Of a stretch of 64,000 bases of DNA, positions 56,806-64,000 are shown piece by piece. The translations under genes and the position numbers were made by a program. Source of the stretch: Stagnihabitans sp043738565 (GTDB lineage: Bacteria > Pseudomonadota > Alphaproteobacteria > Rhodobacterales > Rhodobacteraceae); assembly GCA_043738565.1 (NCBI GenBank), contig JAYUGA010000323.1, forward strand, positions 1 to 64,000. The letters are read 5' to 3'. The notes below the pieces were generated by a model. The model was not told where the DNA came from. It worked only from the letters and a program-made list of their open reading frames with translations, and did not search any database. Every line of letters begins with the position of its first letter. The stretch's first letter is position 1.

Positions 56806-57822
56806 CTAGTCAAACGTCCCCGTCACCCGCCCGAACAGCATGAACGCTCGCGCCGTCCGCGTTTCGGCCAGGTCGGACAGTTCGGCATCACTGGCATTGG
56901 GCTCGAACGCCGCAAAGGTCTTGTCGAACGAGCGCAGAAAATGGTGCGCCGCATCCCGAAACACCGCATCCTCGCGCATCCGCCCCGCTGTCAGCGCCAG
57001 ACTGGACCGATCCCGGATACCGCCCAAAGCCGCAATCGTCCGGCCGCGCTCGCCCCCGGCAAACTTGCGCCACACCTCTGGCCGCGCCCGGTCGGGCTTC
57101 AGATCGTCCATATAGATGCCCTCCTGGCTCAGCAGCGTCAGCACATCCTGCGCTGCGCGGATCAGCTTGGCCGTGCTGCGATCCTCCAGCGCCAGCCGCA
57201 GGGCGCGGAACCCCGGCTTGTCATCGGGGTTTTCGGGAAATTGCAGCGCGGTGATGAAATCCGCCACCGACAACGGTGCCCGCAGGTCCTCGGCCGGGGT
57301 GCCCAGGGCCAGACCCGGCTGCTCTTCACTCGCCAAGGGCCGCGGCACCGCCAGCGCCGCCTTGCGGTCGGCCGAGGGCACCGACAGCGCGGTATCCCGC
57401 CGCGAACTGAAGGTGGCCAGCGCGGATTCGGTATGCCGGGCCGAGGCCGCCAATTCGTCCAGCTTGCGCTCGACCGAGGGTTTCAGCGCCGCCGCCGTCG
57501 CCGCCTGCTGGCTTTGCACATAGGCCAGCCGCATCGCATCGACCGTCGCCTGCAACCGCGCCGCCTCGACCCGCAGCGCCCGAACCGAGCGCAGCGTCGT
57601 CACCGCCGCCCAGATCAGCGCCAGCGGCAGGAACACGATCAGCAGGGTCAGCACCAGCCCCAGCGACCCGGTGTCCTGCGGCCCGGTCCAGACATAGGCC
57701 GCCACCGCGACGACCCAGACCACCGACATCGCCGCCGCCATCCAGTCCATCGCACTGAACCCGGCGGGGCCGGTGGCGGTGATGCGCCCGAAATCGAGCG
57801 GTGGGTCTTCCGGCTTGGTCAC
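56806..57822 (-). CDS. Conserved hypothetical membrane protein, 338 residues
   Basis: Not recognised by family name. Two close membrane helices near the N-terminus (about 27-45 and 53-72: 'AMSVVWVVAVAAYVW', 'GLVLTLLIVFLPLALIWAA') are followed by a coiled-coil-like stretch ('RALRVEAARLQATVDAMRL') and a large soluble C-terminal domain ('DFITALQFPENPDDKPGFRA', 'KLIRAAQDVLTLLSQEGIYM', 'DLKPDRARPEVWRKFAGGER'). It resembles proteins seen widely in Rhodobacterales near greA. It starts 15 bases after greA, in the same direction, so is probably co-transcribed. Confidence 0.75.
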   Translation of the reverse strand: MTKPEDPPLDFGRITATGPAGFSAMDWMAAAMSVVWVVAVAAYVWTGPQDTGSLGLVLTLLIVFLPLALIWAAVTTLRSVRALRVEAARLQATVDAMRLAYVQSQQAATAAALKPSVERKLDELAASARHTESALATFSSRRDTALSVPSADRKAALAVPRPLASEEQPGLALGTPAEDLRAPLSVADFITALQFPENPDDKPGFRALRLALEDRSTAKLIRAAQDVLTLLSQEGIYMDDLKPDRARPEVWRKFAGGERGRTIAALGGIRDRSSLALTAGRMREDAVFRDAAHHFLRSFDKTFAAFEPNASDAELSDLAETRTARAFMLFGRVTGTFD

Positions 57823-57837
57823 TCTGTCACCCGACTC

Positions 57838-58308
57838 TCAGATGAAACGAATGCTCAGGATTTCATAATTGCGCTGGCCGCCCGGCGATTTGACCTCGAC
57901 CGAATCGCCCGCGTCCTTGCCGATCAAAGCCCGCGCCAGGGGCGAGCGGATGTTCAGCAACCCGTTCTCGATATCCGCCTCCGGCTCGCCAACAATCTGG
58001 TAACTCTTTTCCTCGCCCGAATCCTCATCGGCCAGCTTGACGGTCGCACCGAATTTGACCGACCCCGAGAACCTGGTCGGATCAATCACCTCGGCCAGCG
58101 ACACCAGCGCCTCCAGCTCCTTGATCCGGCCCTCGATGAAGCTCTGCTTTTCGCGCGCGGCGTGGTATTCGGCGTTTTCCGACAGATCGCCATGCTCGCG
58201 GGCTTCCGCAATGGCGCGGATCACGGCGGGGCGTTCCACCGATTTCAGCAGCTTCAACTCGTCGTCCAGCGCGATAAAGCCGCGCCGGGTCATCGGAATT
58301 TTGTCCAT
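57838..58308 (-). CDS. greA: Transcription elongation factor GreA
   Basis: 156 residues from the second of two adjacent ATGs (58308), better spaced from GAGTGGA. N-terminal coiled coil 'EKIPMTRRGF'-like start (MDKIPMTRRGFIALDDELKL) and 'AREHGDLSENAEYHAAREKQ' with the acidic tip (D, E) that enters the RNA polymerase channel. The C-terminal FKBP-like domain includes 'YQIVGEPEADIENGLLNIRS' and 'PLARALIGKDAGDSVEVKSP'. It rescues backtracked polymerase. Divergent from the ETF-QO gene. Confidence 0.96.
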   Translation of the reverse strand: MDKIPMTRRGFIALDDELKLLKSVERPAVIRAIAEAREHGDLSENAEYHAAREKQSFIEGRIKELEALVSLAEVIDPTRFSGSVKFGATVKLADEDSGEEKSYQIVGEPEADIENGLLNIRSPLARALIGKDAGDSVEVKSPGGQRNYEILSIRFI

Positions 58309-58560
58309 CATTCCACTCGCGCAAATAACCAGGCTGCAAACAACAAGGCCACGGTCCGGGCGGGACCATGACCTTGTGCTGCTGGCTTCACAAAAGCCCC
58401 ATGACCGCACAGATTGCAAGGGGCAGGACGCGAATTAACGGCACAAGGTCGCGCAAGTGGTAGAATATTGCCGCCAGCCCGCAACGCTGTGCCCCGATTG
58501 ACCCCGCCTGCGCCTTGGGGCAATGACAAAGGGCAGATTTCGGGACCGAAGGGGAAGACC

Positions 58561-60216
58561 ATGCCGCAGGACGTGACCCGCGAAGAGATGGACTATGATG
58601 TGGTGATCGTCGGCGCCGGTCCCTCGGGCCTGTCCGCCGCCATTCGCCTCAAGCAGCTTGACCCCAGCCTGTCGGTGGTGGTGCTGGAAAAGGGCTCAGA
58701 GGTCGGGGCGCATATCCTGTCCGGCGCGGTTCTGGACCCTGTGGGCCTTGATGCGCTGATCCCGGACTGGAAAGCGCGTGGTGCGCCGGTCACGGTGCCG
58801 GTCACCGAAGATAATTTCTACATCCTCGGTGCCGCCGGGAAAGTCCGCATCCCGAACTGGCCAATGCCCAAACTGATGAGCAACCACGGCAACTACATCG
58901 TCTCGATGGCCAATGTCTGCCGCTGGCTGGCCCAGCAGGCCGAGGCGCTTGGCGTCGAGATTTTCCCCGGCATGGCCTGTTCCGAACTGGTTTATGGCGA
59001 CACTGGCGAAGTGCGCGGCGTGGTGGCGGGTGAAATGGGTTTGGCCAGCGATGGCACGCCCGGCCCCGCCTACGAACCCGGACTGGCGCTGATCGGCAAA
59101 TACGTCTTCCTGTCCGAAGGCGTGCGCGGATCGCTGGCGAAACAGGTCATGGCGAAATACGACCTGAGCCACGGCAAATCGCCACAGAAGTTCGGGCTGG
59201 GCATGAAGGAAATCTGGGAGATTGACCCGGCCAAACACCACGCCGGCCGCGTCACCCACACGATGGGCTGGCCGTTGGGGTCGAACGCCGGCGGTGGCAG
59301 CTTTATCTATCACCTTGAAGGCAATCAGGTTTATGTCGGTTTCGTCGTCCACCTGAACTACCAGAACCCGCACCTCTACCCTTACATGGAATTCCAGCAC
59401 TTCAAACATCACCCGATGGTCGCCGACCTGCTGAAGGGCGGCAAGCGGGTGGCTTACGGTGCCCGCGCCATCAGCGAGGGCGGCTGGCAGTCGATCCCCA
59501 AGATGGTCGCTCCGGGCGTGGCCCTCTTGGGTTGCACCGCTGGCCTCGTCAACCTCCCCCGCATCAAGGGCAACCACAACGCCATGCTGTCCGGCATTGC
59601 CGCCGCCGAAGCCGCCGTTGCCGCGATCAGGGCAGGTCGCCGCGGTGACGAGCTTTCCGATTACGAAACGGACGTTCGCAATGGCGCGATTGGCAAGGAT
59701 CTGAAAAAGGTCCGCAACGTCAAACCCTTGTGGTCCAACTACGGCCTCATCGCCTCGCTGCTGGGCGGCGGCTTTGACATGTGGACCAACTCGCTGTTCG
59801 GCCTGTCGATCTTTGGCACCATGCGCCACCGCAAGACCGACGCCGCCGCCACCGGCCTTGCCGCGAAATTCAAACCCATCGACTACCCCAAACCCGATGG
59901 CATCCTCAGCTTCGACCGCCTGACCAACCTCGCCTTTTCGGCCACCAACCACGACGCCAACCAGCCCGCCCACCTGAAACTGACCGACCCCACGATCCCG
60001 ATCTCGGTCAACCTGCCGCAATATGCCGAACCCGCGCAACGCTACTGCCCGGCAGGCGTCTTCGAGGTCATCGCCGAACCCGGTAAAGAACCGCGCTTTC
60101 AGATCAACTTCCAGAACTGCGTCCACTGCAAGACCTGCGACATCAAGGACCCGAGCCAGAACATCACCTGGACCACGCCAATGGGCGGCGGCGGCCCGAA
60201 CTATCCCAACATGTAA
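58561..60216 (+). CDS. Electron transfer flavoprotein-ubiquinone oxidoreductase
   Basis: 551 residues from ATG 58561. FAD motif 'DVVIVGAGPSGLSAAIRLKQ', 'SEVGAHILSGAVLDPVGLD', the ubiquinone/membrane surface region 'GRVTHTMGWPLGSNAGGGSF', 'GCTAGLVNLPRIKGNHNAML', and the C-terminal 4Fe-4S domain with Cys in 'RYCPAGVFE' and 'NCVHCKTCDIKDPSQNITW'. It passes electrons from ETF (reduced by acyl-CoA and amine dehydrogenases) to ubiquinone at the inner membrane. The acyl-CoA dehydrogenase and TMADH-like enzymes in this window are likely electron sources. Confidence 0.96.
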   Translation: MPQDVTREEMDYDVVIVGAGPSGLSAAIRLKQLDPSLSVVVLEKGSEVGAHILSGAVLDPVGLDALIPDWKARGAPVTVPVTEDNFYILGAAGKVRIPNWPMPKLMSNHGNYIVSMANVCRWLAQQAEALGVEIFPGMACSELVYGDTGEVRGVVAGEMGLASDGTPGPAYEPGLALIGKYVFLSEGVRGSLAKQVMAKYDLSHGKSPQKFGLGMKEIWEIDPAKHHAGRVTHTMGWPLGSNAGGGSFIYHLEGNQVYVGFVVHLNYQNPHLYPYMEFQHFKHHPMVADLLKGGKRVAYGARAISEGGWQSIPKMVAPGVALLGCTAGLVNLPRIKGNHNAMLSGIAAAEAAVAAIRAGRRGDELSDYETDVRNGAIGKDLKKVRNVKPLWSNYGLIASLLGGGFDMWTNSLFGLSIFGTMRHRKTDAAATGLAAKFKPIDYPKPDGILSFDRLTNLAFSATNHDANQPAHLKLTDPTIPISVNLPQYAEPAQRYCPAGVFEVIAEPGKEPRFQINFQNCVHCKTCDIKDPSQNITWTTPMGGGGPNYPNM

Positions 60217-60345
60217 ACCGCCCGCCCCGATCACCAAGAGTTGCGCCAGTATGTGCAAGCCGGGCGGCAAAGCCTGCCGCCCCGCATTGCCCTCGGGCTA
60301 CCTTCCCTTTAGCCTTGTCGCCAAGCCCCAAAGGAGCCGCAGTTT

Positions 60346-62085
60346 ATGCCCAGCCGCCTTGCCCTGCCCCTAGCCTGCGTTCTGTCCCTTGGGGCGGCTT
60401 TGGCGAGTTTCGGCTCCGCCGATGCCGAGACGGCAAAACCCGCCGCCGAAATTGCCGACACCGCCGGGGCCTATCTGGCCGCGCGACAAGCTGCCGGCAC
60501 GTATGACTTCACCGAAGCCGCCAAATGGTACGACCGCGCCTTGCCCGCCGATCCCGGCAACCCGACCCTGCTGGAAGGCGCCGTCACCGCCTATCTCGCC
60601 ATTGGCAATGTCACCCTGGCCGCCGAAAAGGCCCGCCTCTTGGCCGCGACCGGCTCGAAAAGCCAGATCGGCTTTCTGGCGATCTTGGCCGCCGACACCC
60701 GCGCCGGTGATTTCGCCACGATCATCCGCAGCGAAAAGGCCGGGAATTCCATCGGCGTGCTGGCTGATGGCCTTGTCACCGCCTGGGCAGAGGTCGGCAC
60801 CGGCAAGGTTTCCGAAGCCCTGGCCGATTTCGACAAGATCATCGCCACCCCCGGGATGGCGGCGTTCGGCACCTATCACAAGGCGCTGGCCCTCGCCTCG
60901 ACCGGCGATTTCGAAGGGGCCGACAAACTGCTGTCCGGCCCCGGTGGCGATGCCATCGCCCAATTGCGGCGCGGCGTGATGGCGCGGATCGAAATTCTCA
61001 GCCAGCTCGAACGCAATGCCGATGCGGTGGCGCTGATCGACAAAGCCTATGGCACCCGGATGGACCAGGGCATGGCCGATCTGCGCAAACGGCTGGTGGC
61101 GGGCGAACCCATCGCCTTTGACGCCGCCCGCAACGCAACCGACGGTCTGGCAGAAGTGTTCTTCACCATCGCCACCGCCGTCGGCGATCAGGCCGATGAC
61201 ACCTATACCCTGCTCTACGCCCGCGCAGCCGCCGCGCTGCGCCCCGATCATGTCGAAGCCCAGTTGATGACCGCCCGCATTCTGCAAAAGCTGGGGCAGT
61301 TCGATCTGGCCACCACGGCCTTTGCCACGATCCCGCCGACCGATGGGGCCTATGTCTCCGCCATGATCGGTCAGGCCGAATCCGCGATCGCCTCCGACCG
61401 GCTGGGCGATGCCGTCGCGCTTCTGCAAAGCCTCGCAACCGAAAGGCCCGCCGATCTTGACGTGCAGGTTGCGCTTGGCGATGCCCTGCACCGGCAGGAC
61501 CGCTGCGATCTGGCGATCCGGGCCTATGACGCGGCGATTGCGATCCTTGGCCCGCCCGCCGCCAACAACTGGCCGCTCTATTACAAGCGCGCCAATTGCC
61601 AGAGCGTCGTGAAAAACTGGCCTGCCGCCGAGGCGGACTACCGCCTCGCCCTGAAACTCGACCCGGCCGAGCCGCGTCTGTTGAACGAACTCGGCTACAG
61701 CTATGTCGACCGCGGCGAAAACCTGGACGCGGCGCTGAAGATGATCCAGCAGGCCGTGGCGATCAGCCCCGACACCGGCTATATCGTCGACAGCCTGGCC
61801 TGGGCCTATTTCCGCCTTGGCCGTTACGCCGATGCCGTGGTGCCGATGGAGAAAGCCTCGCTCTTGATGCCGGTTGACCCGGTCGTCACCGACCATCTCG
61901 GCGATGTCTACTGGTCGGTTGGCCGCAAGCGCGAGGCACAGTTCCAATGGCACCGCGCCCTGTCCTACAAGCCCGAGGACAAGGATGCCGTCCGCATTCA
62001 GCGCAAGCTGGAGGTCGGTCTGGATCAGGTGCTGCAAGAGGAAAAGGCGGCCCCGGCAAGCACCTCAGGCACCAATGGCGGTTGA
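60346..62085 (+). CDS. Tetratricopeptide repeat protein, exported
   Basis: 579 residues with a signal peptide ('LALPLACVLSLGAALASFGS', cleavage near ADAET). The rest is made of helical repeats. TPR consensus residues are clearest in 'AARQAAGTYDFTEAAKWYDR', 'ALHRQDRCDLAIRAYDAAIA', 'PLYYKRANCQSVVKNWPAAE' and the last four repeats ('YSYVDRGENLDAALKMIQQA', 'WAYFRLGRYADAVVPMEKAS'). Periplasmic scaffold or outer-membrane-associated protein; function not assigned. It overlaps ispE by 11 bases, an order shared by many Rhodobacteraceae. Confidence 0.9.
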   Translation: MPSRLALPLACVLSLGAALASFGSADAETAKPAAEIADTAGAYLAARQAAGTYDFTEAAKWYDRALPADPGNPTLLEGAVTAYLAIGNVTLAAEKARLLAATGSKSQIGFLAILAADTRAGDFATIIRSEKAGNSIGVLADGLVTAWAEVGTGKVSEALADFDKIIATPGMAAFGTYHKALALASTGDFEGADKLLSGPGGDAIAQLRRGVMARIEILSQLERNADAVALIDKAYGTRMDQGMADLRKRLVAGEPIAFDAARNATDGLAEVFFTIATAVGDQADDTYTLLYARAAAALRPDHVEAQLMTARILQKLGQFDLATTAFATIPPTDGAYVSAMIGQAESAIASDRLGDAVALLQSLATERPADLDVQVALGDALHRQDRCDLAIRAYDAAIAILGPPAANNWPLYYKRANCQSVVKNWPAAEADYRLALKLDPAEPRLLNELGYSYVDRGENLDAALKMIQQAVAISPDTGYIVDSLAWAYFRLGRYADAVVPMEKASLLMPVDPVVTDHLGDVYWSVGRKREAQFQWHRALSYKPEDKDAVRIQRKLEVGLDQVLQEEKAAPASTSGTNGG

Positions 62086-62905
62086 GGCTTTCGCCCGCGC
62101 CAAGATCAACCTTGCCCTGCATGTGACCGGGCGGCGCGGCGACGGCTATCACCTCATCGACAGCATGGTAGCCTTTGCCGATCTGGGCGACCGGGTCACG
62201 GTAGAGCCTGCCAAAACCCTGACCCTGCACCTCACCGGACCCTACGCCGCAGACCTGTCCGCTGCCGACAACCTGTGCCTGAAAGCCGCCCGCGCCCTGC
62301 ACCCGACCCGCAGCGCCCGCATCACGCTGGAAAAACACCTGCCGGTGGCTTCCGGCATCGGCGGCGGTTCCGCCGATGCGGCGGCGGTGCTGAAAGCCCT
62401 GGCGCAACTCTGGGATCTGCCGCTGCCACCCTCCGCAACCATCCTTGCCCTGGGCGCTGATGTCCCGGTCTGCCTTGCAGGCCATGCCGCGCGGATGCAG
62501 GGCGTCGGCGACCAGATCACCCCAATACCCCTGCCCGAGGCGTGGCTCGTCCTCGCCAACCCCGGCATCGCAGTTGCGACCGCCGATGTCTTCCGCACCC
62601 TGCAACACCGCGCGAACCCGCCTCTGCAACCCCTGCCAGCGTTGCCCGATGTCGCTATCCTCGCGATCTATCTGCAAGCCCAGCGCAACGATCTCGAGCC
62701 CCCGGCCCGCCACCTCGCCCCGATCCTCACCGAGGTCATCGCCAGCCTCAGAACCCAACCCGGCTGCCTCTTTGCCCGCATGTCCGGCTCCGGCGCCACC
62801 TGCTTCGGCCTCTTTGCCGATGAAGACAGCGCCTTCCGGGCCGCCAGCATGCTCGGACATGGCCACAAACACTGGTGGATCAAGGCTGCCCGCCTGTCCC
62901 CCTGA
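62075..62905 (+). CDS. ispE: 4-(cytidine 5'-diphospho)-2-C-methyl-D-erythritol kinase
   Basis: 276 residues from ATG 62075, 11 bases inside the end of the TPR gene. GHMP kinase: 'EAFARAKINLALHVTGRRGD', 'GYHLIDSMVAFADLGDRVTV', the ATP loop 'LPVASGIGGGSADAAAVLKA' and the C-terminal 'FARMSGSGATCFGLFADED'. It phosphorylates CDP-ME in the MEP route to isoprenoid precursors. The polyprenyl synthase gene follows on the other strand, so both ends of isoprenoid supply lie side by side. Confidence 0.96.
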   Translation: MAVEAFARAKINLALHVTGRRGDGYHLIDSMVAFADLGDRVTVEPAKTLTLHLTGPYAADLSAADNLCLKAARALHPTRSARITLEKHLPVASGIGGGSADAAAVLKALAQLWDLPLPPSATILALGADVPVCLAGHAARMQGVGDQITPIPLPEAWLVLANPGIAVATADVFRTLQHRANPPLQPLPALPDVAILAIYLQAQRNDLEPPARHLAPILTEVIASLRTQPGCLFARMSGSGATCFGLFADEDSAFRAASMLGHGHKHWWIKAARLSP

Positions 62906-62908
62906 TCC

Positions 62909-62947
62909 CATACACATTGGCGCAAATATCCCCGCCGGAGGCACCGG
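62909..62947 (+). repeat. Dispersed intergenic repeat, AAATATCCC type, copy 9
   Basis: CATACACATTGGCGCAAAT then ATCCCCGCCGGAGGCACCGG, directly after the ispE stop. The hairpin is short (CCGGAGGCACCGG). A GCGGCTG-CTT-CAGCCGC hairpin follows at 62954-62970 in the gap between convergent ispE and the polyprenyl synthase gene. Confidence 0.7.
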
Positions 62948-63027
62948 AGACAAGCGGCTGCTTCAGCCGCGCAGCCGACTGAAAAACCGCGCGACGCAGC
63001 CGCTCCGCTGGAGCAGCCGCCTCAGCC

Positions 63028-64000
63028 TCAGTTGATCCGCGAAACCACGTAATCCGCCAGATCCGCCAGCACGCTGCGCAGCCCGTGCTGCGGCACCGCC
63101 GCCAAAGCCGCCCGCGCCCGCGCAGCCCAGCCCAGCGCCTCTTCCCGCGCCGCCCGCATCGCCCCGTGCCGCTCCATCAGCGCCAGAGCCTGCGCCAGAT
63201 CAGCGTCCGATTGCTGACCCTTCTCGATCACCCGCACCCAGAACGCCCGCTCCTCGGGCGACGCCGCCGCCACCGCCTTGATCACCGGCAGCGTCACCTT
63301 GCGCTCACGGAAATCATCGCCGGTGTTCTTGCCAATCGCCACCGACGACCCGCCGTAGTCCAGCAAATCATCGGCAATCTGAAACGCGATCCCCAAGGCA
63401 TCGCCATAGTCATAAAGCGCCCGCGTCACCGCATCGGGCGCCCCCGCAATCACGCCGCCCACTTCGCAAGCCGCCGAGAACAGCGCCGCCGTCTTGCCCC
63501 GCACCACCTGCAAATACACCGCTTCAGTCGTCGCCAGATCCTGCGCCGCGGTCAGCTGCAACACCTCGCCCTCGGCAATCGTGGCGCTGGCATTCGCCAG
63601 AATGTCCAGCACCCGCAGCGACCCGGTCTCGACCATCAACTGAAAACTACGCGAAAACAGATAATCCCCGACCAGCACGCTCGACTTGTTGTCCCACAAC
63701 AGGTTCGCTGTCGGCCGCCCCCGCCGCCGGGTGCTTTCATCGACCACATCGTCATGCAGCAGCGTCGCGGTGTGGATGAACTCTACCACCGCCGCCAGAT
63801 GCACATGAAAAGGCCCGCCATAGCCGCAAATCCGCGCCGCAGCCAAAGTCAGCATCGGCCGCAGCCGCTTGCCGCCCGCCTCGACCAGATGCGCCGTCAC
63901 CTGCGGAATCCGTGGCGCGTGTTCGCTCGCCATCCGGTCGCGGATCAGGACATTCACCGCCGCCAAGTCAGCCGCCAAAGCCTCCGCCAGGACATCTTGC
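63028..64000 (-). CDS. Polyprenyl (octaprenyl/decaprenyl) diphosphate synthase, start outside the window
   Basis: 323 residues visible and the frame is open to the window edge (..QDVLAEALAADLAAVN), so the true N-terminus lies beyond 64000. Aspartate-rich motifs: first 'ATLLHDDVVDESTRRRGRPT', second 'FQIADDLLDYGG'; also 'EAGGKRLRPMLTLAAARICG'. Long-chain trans-prenyl synthase that builds the ubiquinone side chain. Ends 'VSRIN'. It pairs functionally with ispE next door and the COQ9-type gene. Confidence 0.95.
   Translation of the reverse strand, partial: QDVLAEALAADLAAVNVLIRDRMASEHAPRIPQVTAHLVEAGGKRLRPMLTLAAARICGYGGPFHVHLAAVVEFIHTATLLHDDVVDESTRRRGRPTANLLWDNKSSVLVGDYLFSRSFQLMVETGSLRVLDILANASATIAEGEVLQLTAAQDLATTEAVYLQVVRGKTAALFSAACEVGGVIAGAPDAVTRALYDYGDALGIAFQIADDLLDYGGSSVAIGKNTGDDFRERKVTLPVIKAVAAASPEERAFWVRVIEKGQQSDADLAQALALMERHGAMRAAREEALGWAARARAALAAVPQHGLRSVLADLADYVVSRIN

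Noticed and set aside
1..64000. CRISPR arrays, transposases, phage genes, tRNA/rRNA and 4.5S RNA
   Set aside because: Read for repeat-spacer patterns, DDE or serine/tyrosine recombinase motifs and conserved RNA sequences (for example GGAAGGAAGCAGCC); none was found.

Overview
The window is a high-GC alphaproteobacterial chromosome segment, almost certainly Rhodobacteraceae (Rhodobacter/Tabrizicola/Gemmobacter-like). The signs are the gene sets dnaX-ybaB-recR with a nearby TrcR-type (DUF1013) regulator, rpsU divergent from a COQ9-family gene, a 44-residue aa3-oxidase subunit IV, ETF-QO/TPR/ispE/polyprenyl synthase in a row, and a dispersed intergenic repeat with an AAATATCCC core plus a G/C hairpin. 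No rRNA, tRNA, CRISPR array, phage gene or transposase was recognised.

Layout. (1) 1-5.5 kb: an intact dipeptide-type ABC importer (binding protein, two permeases, two ATPases) followed by an M19 membrane dipeptidase. (2) 5.5-15.7 kb: a catabolic-looking accessory block with a non-pyrrolysine MttB-family methyltransferase and a trimethylamine-dehydrogenase-like flavoprotein on the minus strand. On the plus strand are an SDR, an endonuclease/exonuclease/phosphatase-family gene broken by an amber codon, a beta-keto acid cleavage enzyme (BKACE), a GNAT acetyltransferase, a histone-deacetylase-family amidohydrolase, an EamA transporter and an unknown membrane protein. The last five are translationally coupled. 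I infer uptake and breakdown of a methylated and/or acylated amine; the substrate is unknown.

(3) 15.9-29.2 kb: a decaying island. Two further peptide-type ABC operons, an M14-family deacylase and an S9 peptidase lie on the minus strand, and nearly every gene carries an in-frame stop, a single-base frameshift, a lost stop, a deletion junction or a damaged catalytic motif. Three genes (25964-26815, 24309-25109, 18692-19663) remain open.

(4) 29.3-34.8 kb: cyclase-family hydrolase, MarR regulator and a two-subunit indolepyruvate:ferredoxin oxidoreductase in one tight operon, with overlapping palindromes in its promoter region, then a flavin-reductase-like protein. (5) 35-64 kb: mostly housekeeping genes (dnaX, ybaB, recR, trcR-like, RNase T2, mscL, ald/lrp pair, arsC-aqpS, transglutaminase-like, rpsU, COQ9, quinone oxidoreductase, Sua5/TsaC, acyl-CoA dehydrogenase, MBL hydrolase, aa3 subunit IV, mobA-mobB, greA, ETF-QO, TPR, ispE, polyprenyl synthase). 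One glutathione S-transferase here is also broken.

The peptide-uptake genes are redundant (three transporter sets), which fits loss of two of them. All family assignments are from reading the protein sequences; no database search was run.
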